Assembly (NCBI GenBank): GCA_002381645.1
Contig: DFXE01000020.1
Coordinates: 186,001 to 250,000, forward strand
Origin: Bacteroidales bacterium UBA4116
GTDB lineage: Bacteria > Bacteroidota > Bacteroidia > Bacteroidales > Tannerellaceae
Reading direction: 5' to 3'
DNA length: 64,000 nucleotides
How positions within the stretch are numbered: the first letter of the stretch is position 1; every line of letters begins with the position of its first letter. Made by a program: the position numbers and the translations under genes. The notes beneath the pieces are model-generated. The model saw only the letters and a program-made list of their open reading frames with translations. It was not told where the DNA came from and did no database searches. This document shows positions 62,221 through 64,000 of this stretch, one piece after another.

Positions 62221-63303
62221 ATGAAATATACATTAGAAATTCAAAAAATATTATTTCAGGTAGATGACAATAAAACGCTTACCCCAAAAGATAAAATACG
62301 CCTGTTAAAACAAGCGGCCACTATAGCCGATGAAAACGACGATATAGAATGGGGTTACGACGTCCGTTTACAATTGATACGCGAGTGCTATTACGTGGCT
62401 TCGGCAAACGACCTTATAACTGAATTTTCATGGGTGCTGAACGCATATGAAAGCCATCCCGACTGGTTCGACGAAAACGATTTCCTCTGGCAATATAAAT
62501 GGGTATTAGGAGAAATGTATGACAATTCAAAAGTTTCAATGGAACAGATCCGTTCTATCATGGAAGACTTTAAAACGCGGTTACAACGCAACGGCTACGG
62601 ATTACGCCCATATTACGATCGTTTATATGATGAAGCATTGATACTAAACAAATTGGAAGAAGCAAAAAAATACCTGGATTTACGGAATGAAGCCCCCGAC
62701 GATGCCATGGGAAGCTGCCAGGCCTGCACACTTGATAATGAACTCGATTATTATCTGGTCACCGGTAATTTCGATGAAGCCTATAACCGGGCCCAACCTC
62801 TTTTAAGCAGGCAATTTTCCTGTGCACACGTACCGGCAAGAACTTTCTGTGCATTATGCTATTATGCAGATAAAAGCGGCAAACCGGGATTGGCAACCGA
62901 ATTATTTACCCGTGCAGAAGAGGAAATGGAAATACTTATCGGCAAGAATGATGAAAACCTTGTCGTTTCTGCCGGTATGCTGATCAGTTACCTGTTGGAT
63001 AAAAACGAAGAAAAGGCATGGTACTATTTGAATAAAACTTTTCCCTGGTATGTAGAAGGCGACGATTACTGCCGTTATGAATATGCGGCCCACCTGCTGG
63101 AAGGATTGAATAAGCTAAAAGAAGTGAAGCAAATAACCCTTGATCTTCCAAATGAATTTGAAATTTACCGGCCTGATCATTTATACCATACAGATGCATT
63201 AAAATCATATTTCAAAAAAACGGCCCTTGAACTGGCTGAGGCTTTCGATACACGTAACAATAGCAATGCCTTTAAAGAGAGAGTTTCAGCATTGATCATA
63301 TAA
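62221..63303 (+). CDS. TPR-like CxxC protein, partner gene of the Hsp90-like ATPase
   Basis: This 360-residue helical protein has degenerate TPR features. The central segment carries CxxC (Cys166/Cys169, SCQAC) followed by LDNELDYYLVTGNFDEAYNRAQPLL, then SCAHVPARTFCALCYYADKSGKPGLA with further cysteines. I recall this arrangement from TPR proteins found next to divergent Hsp90-family genes in other phyla, but could not check it here. The cysteines could bind a metal. There is no signal peptide. It is the last gene of the operon. Confidence 0.75.
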   Translation: MKYTLEIQKILFQVDDNKTLTPKDKIRLLKQAATIADENDDIEWGYDVRLQLIRECYYVASANDLITEFSWVLNAYESHPDWFDENDFLWQYKWVLGEMYDNSKVSMEQIRSIMEDFKTRLQRNGYGLRPYYDRLYDEALILNKLEEAKKYLDLRNEAPDDAMGSCQACTLDNELDYYLVTGNFDEAYNRAQPLLSRQFSCAHVPARTFCALCYYADKSGKPGLATELFTRAEEEMEILIGKNDENLVVSAGMLISYLLDKNEEKAWYYLNKTFPWYVEGDDYCRYEYAAHLLEGLNKLKEVKQITLDLPNEFEIYRPDHLYHTDALKSYFKKTALELAEAFDTRNNSNAFKERVSALII

Positions 63304-63361
63304 ACAATTCACGCATGTATGAGTATTAAAGAGTAAGGTTTATATCATATAACACATGGCA

Positions 63362-64000
63362 CTATAAATTATTGTCCAACCATCTTTCAAAATACTCCAA
63401 TTGTTCTTTGGTATGGAAATAGTGTTCTCCCTTGTCCAATACGGCAAGTTTTGCATGATATCTTTTTGAAAATGCTTCAACATATTCTTTTTCCGAAACA
63501 ACATCTTCCGAACCCATTAATATACTTACAGGCAATGTCCGGTCAAAATTCACCGGATGTTGCTTAACATACGTATAATAATCCCAGTCCAATGTCTTAC
63601 CTATCGGTAACGAAATCCGTTTTTCCGTTAGCAGTTCCTCTTCACTAATCCCGAATCCACTCATCATATTTTGCAGGATCCTTTCCATATCAACCACCGG
63701 AGACAGGAAAAGGAAGTTTTTTATATCCAGCTTATAATACGCCCGTAAGCTAAAATACGCCCCTATACTGCAAGCGAATAAGTAAATCTGCGAAGTGTAT
63801 GATATGGCATAATCATAAATTGCCTCAAGATCGCCGATGCAATGGGGTGGATTACATTCATATCCTTTATTCATCCGTTCGCCATGTTCCGGCAAATCAA
63901 AGCTTAAAACCTGATAACCTTTCTTTATAGCGTTTTGTGCTACTATTTGTATAAGTGTATCTTCTTTATGTGATTGATCTCCATGCACGGCTATCAATAA
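63362..64000 (-). CDS. Alpha/beta hydrolase, 5' end outside the window
   Basis: The visible 211 codons cover IAVHGDQSHKEDT (oxyanion-side loop), SFDLPEHGER, and the nucleophile elbow FACSIGAYFSLRAYY, in which Ser replaces the usual Gly-x-Ser-x-Gly by CSIGA. VSILMGSEDVV (Asp) and KGEHYFHTKEQ (His) follow. It is probably an intact serine hydrolase of the small lysophospholipase/esterase type. The first in-frame codon near the edge is a TTG inside the conserved beta-strand, so the true start lies beyond 64000. The substrate is unknown. Confidence 0.8.
   Translation of the reverse strand, partial: LLIAVHGDQSHKEDTLIQIVAQNAIKKGYQVLSFDLPEHGERMNKGYECNPPHCIGDLEAIYDYAISYTSQIYLFACSIGAYFSLRAYYKLDIKNFLFLSPVVDMERILQNMMSGFGISEEELLTEKRISLPIGKTLDWDYYTYVKQHPVNFDRTLPVSILMGSEDVVSEKEYVEAFSKRYHAKLAVLDKGEHYFHTKEQLEYFERWLDNNL

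Noticed and set aside
1..64000. tRNA, rRNA or known riboswitch genes
   Set aside because: I inspected the intergenic regions for cloverleaf arms and conserved riboswitch cores and found none I could support.

Overview
The window reads as chromosomal DNA of a member of the Bacteroidota, most likely the order Bacteroidales (Dysgonomonadaceae-like). The evidence is the low-GC sequence, many -7 promoter elements of the Bacteroidetes type TAnnTTTG, a SusC/SusD pair with an ECF sigma/FecR switch, lineage-typical families (DUF5686, DUF5916, DUF1460, DUF4833, DUF3332, DUF3823, TIGR02757), and two proteins ending in type IX secretion (T9SS) type A sorting domains. I saw no tRNA, rRNA, transposase, CRISPR array or prophage block.

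Layout. 0-1 kb: small membrane-protein operon (YtxH, holin-X-like, Lys-tailed protein). 1.1-4.1 kb: a 27-residue lipoprotein smORF, gapA, miaA and kdsA. 4.1-13.9 kb: Crp/Fnr regulator, DUF5686 outer-membrane protein, the pspC-uvrB-DUF1460 operon, a DUF5916 protein and cutC. 14-23.1 kb: DUF3332 lipoprotein, GH2 beta-galactosidase, small lipoprotein, phospholipase A, a membrane-anchored MutS-like ATPase, M48 peptidase and Ohr. 23.3-31.2 kb: ECF sigma, FecR anti-sigma, SusC, SusD and DUF3823, with no enzyme gene attached. 31.2-31.8 kb: intergenic region with four phased 16-bp palindromes, then the argR operator. 31.8-36.5 kb: arginine cluster argR, GNAT acetyltransferase, argG, argC, argD. 36.5-41.9 kb: a very AT-rich gap and a 1452-residue multidomain T9SS CotH protein. 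42-44 kb: a cyclase-family hydrolase followed by three decayed genes (PEBP, MRJP/yellow-like, zinc-type alcohol dehydrogenase). 44-48 kb: an SDR/GRP-sugar-transporter pair, RNase Z, RNase HI and a helical protein. 48-57.8 kb: two odd lipoproteins (collagen-like; Arg/Glu-rich repeats), TIGR02757, DUF4833, a CarD/Tudor-like protein, an MscS channel, a T9SS cargo protein and DPP-IV. 58-63.3 kb: a tight three-gene operon of Sel1-repeat protein, divergent Hsp90-like ATPase and TPR-type protein with a CxxC motif. The right edge carries a partial alpha/beta hydrolase.

The strongest candidates for something undescribed are the Sel1/Hsp90-like/TPR operon (58.0-63.3 kb), the 22-bp-phased palindrome array (31.39-31.47 kb), and the run of adjacent genes that each lost internal sequence but kept both ends (42.85-43.97 kb). 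The argR promoter carries a clear pair of inverted ARG-box-like sites that supports autoregulation. Family assignments come from recognising motifs by eye; no database search was run, and base-composition remarks are visual impressions.
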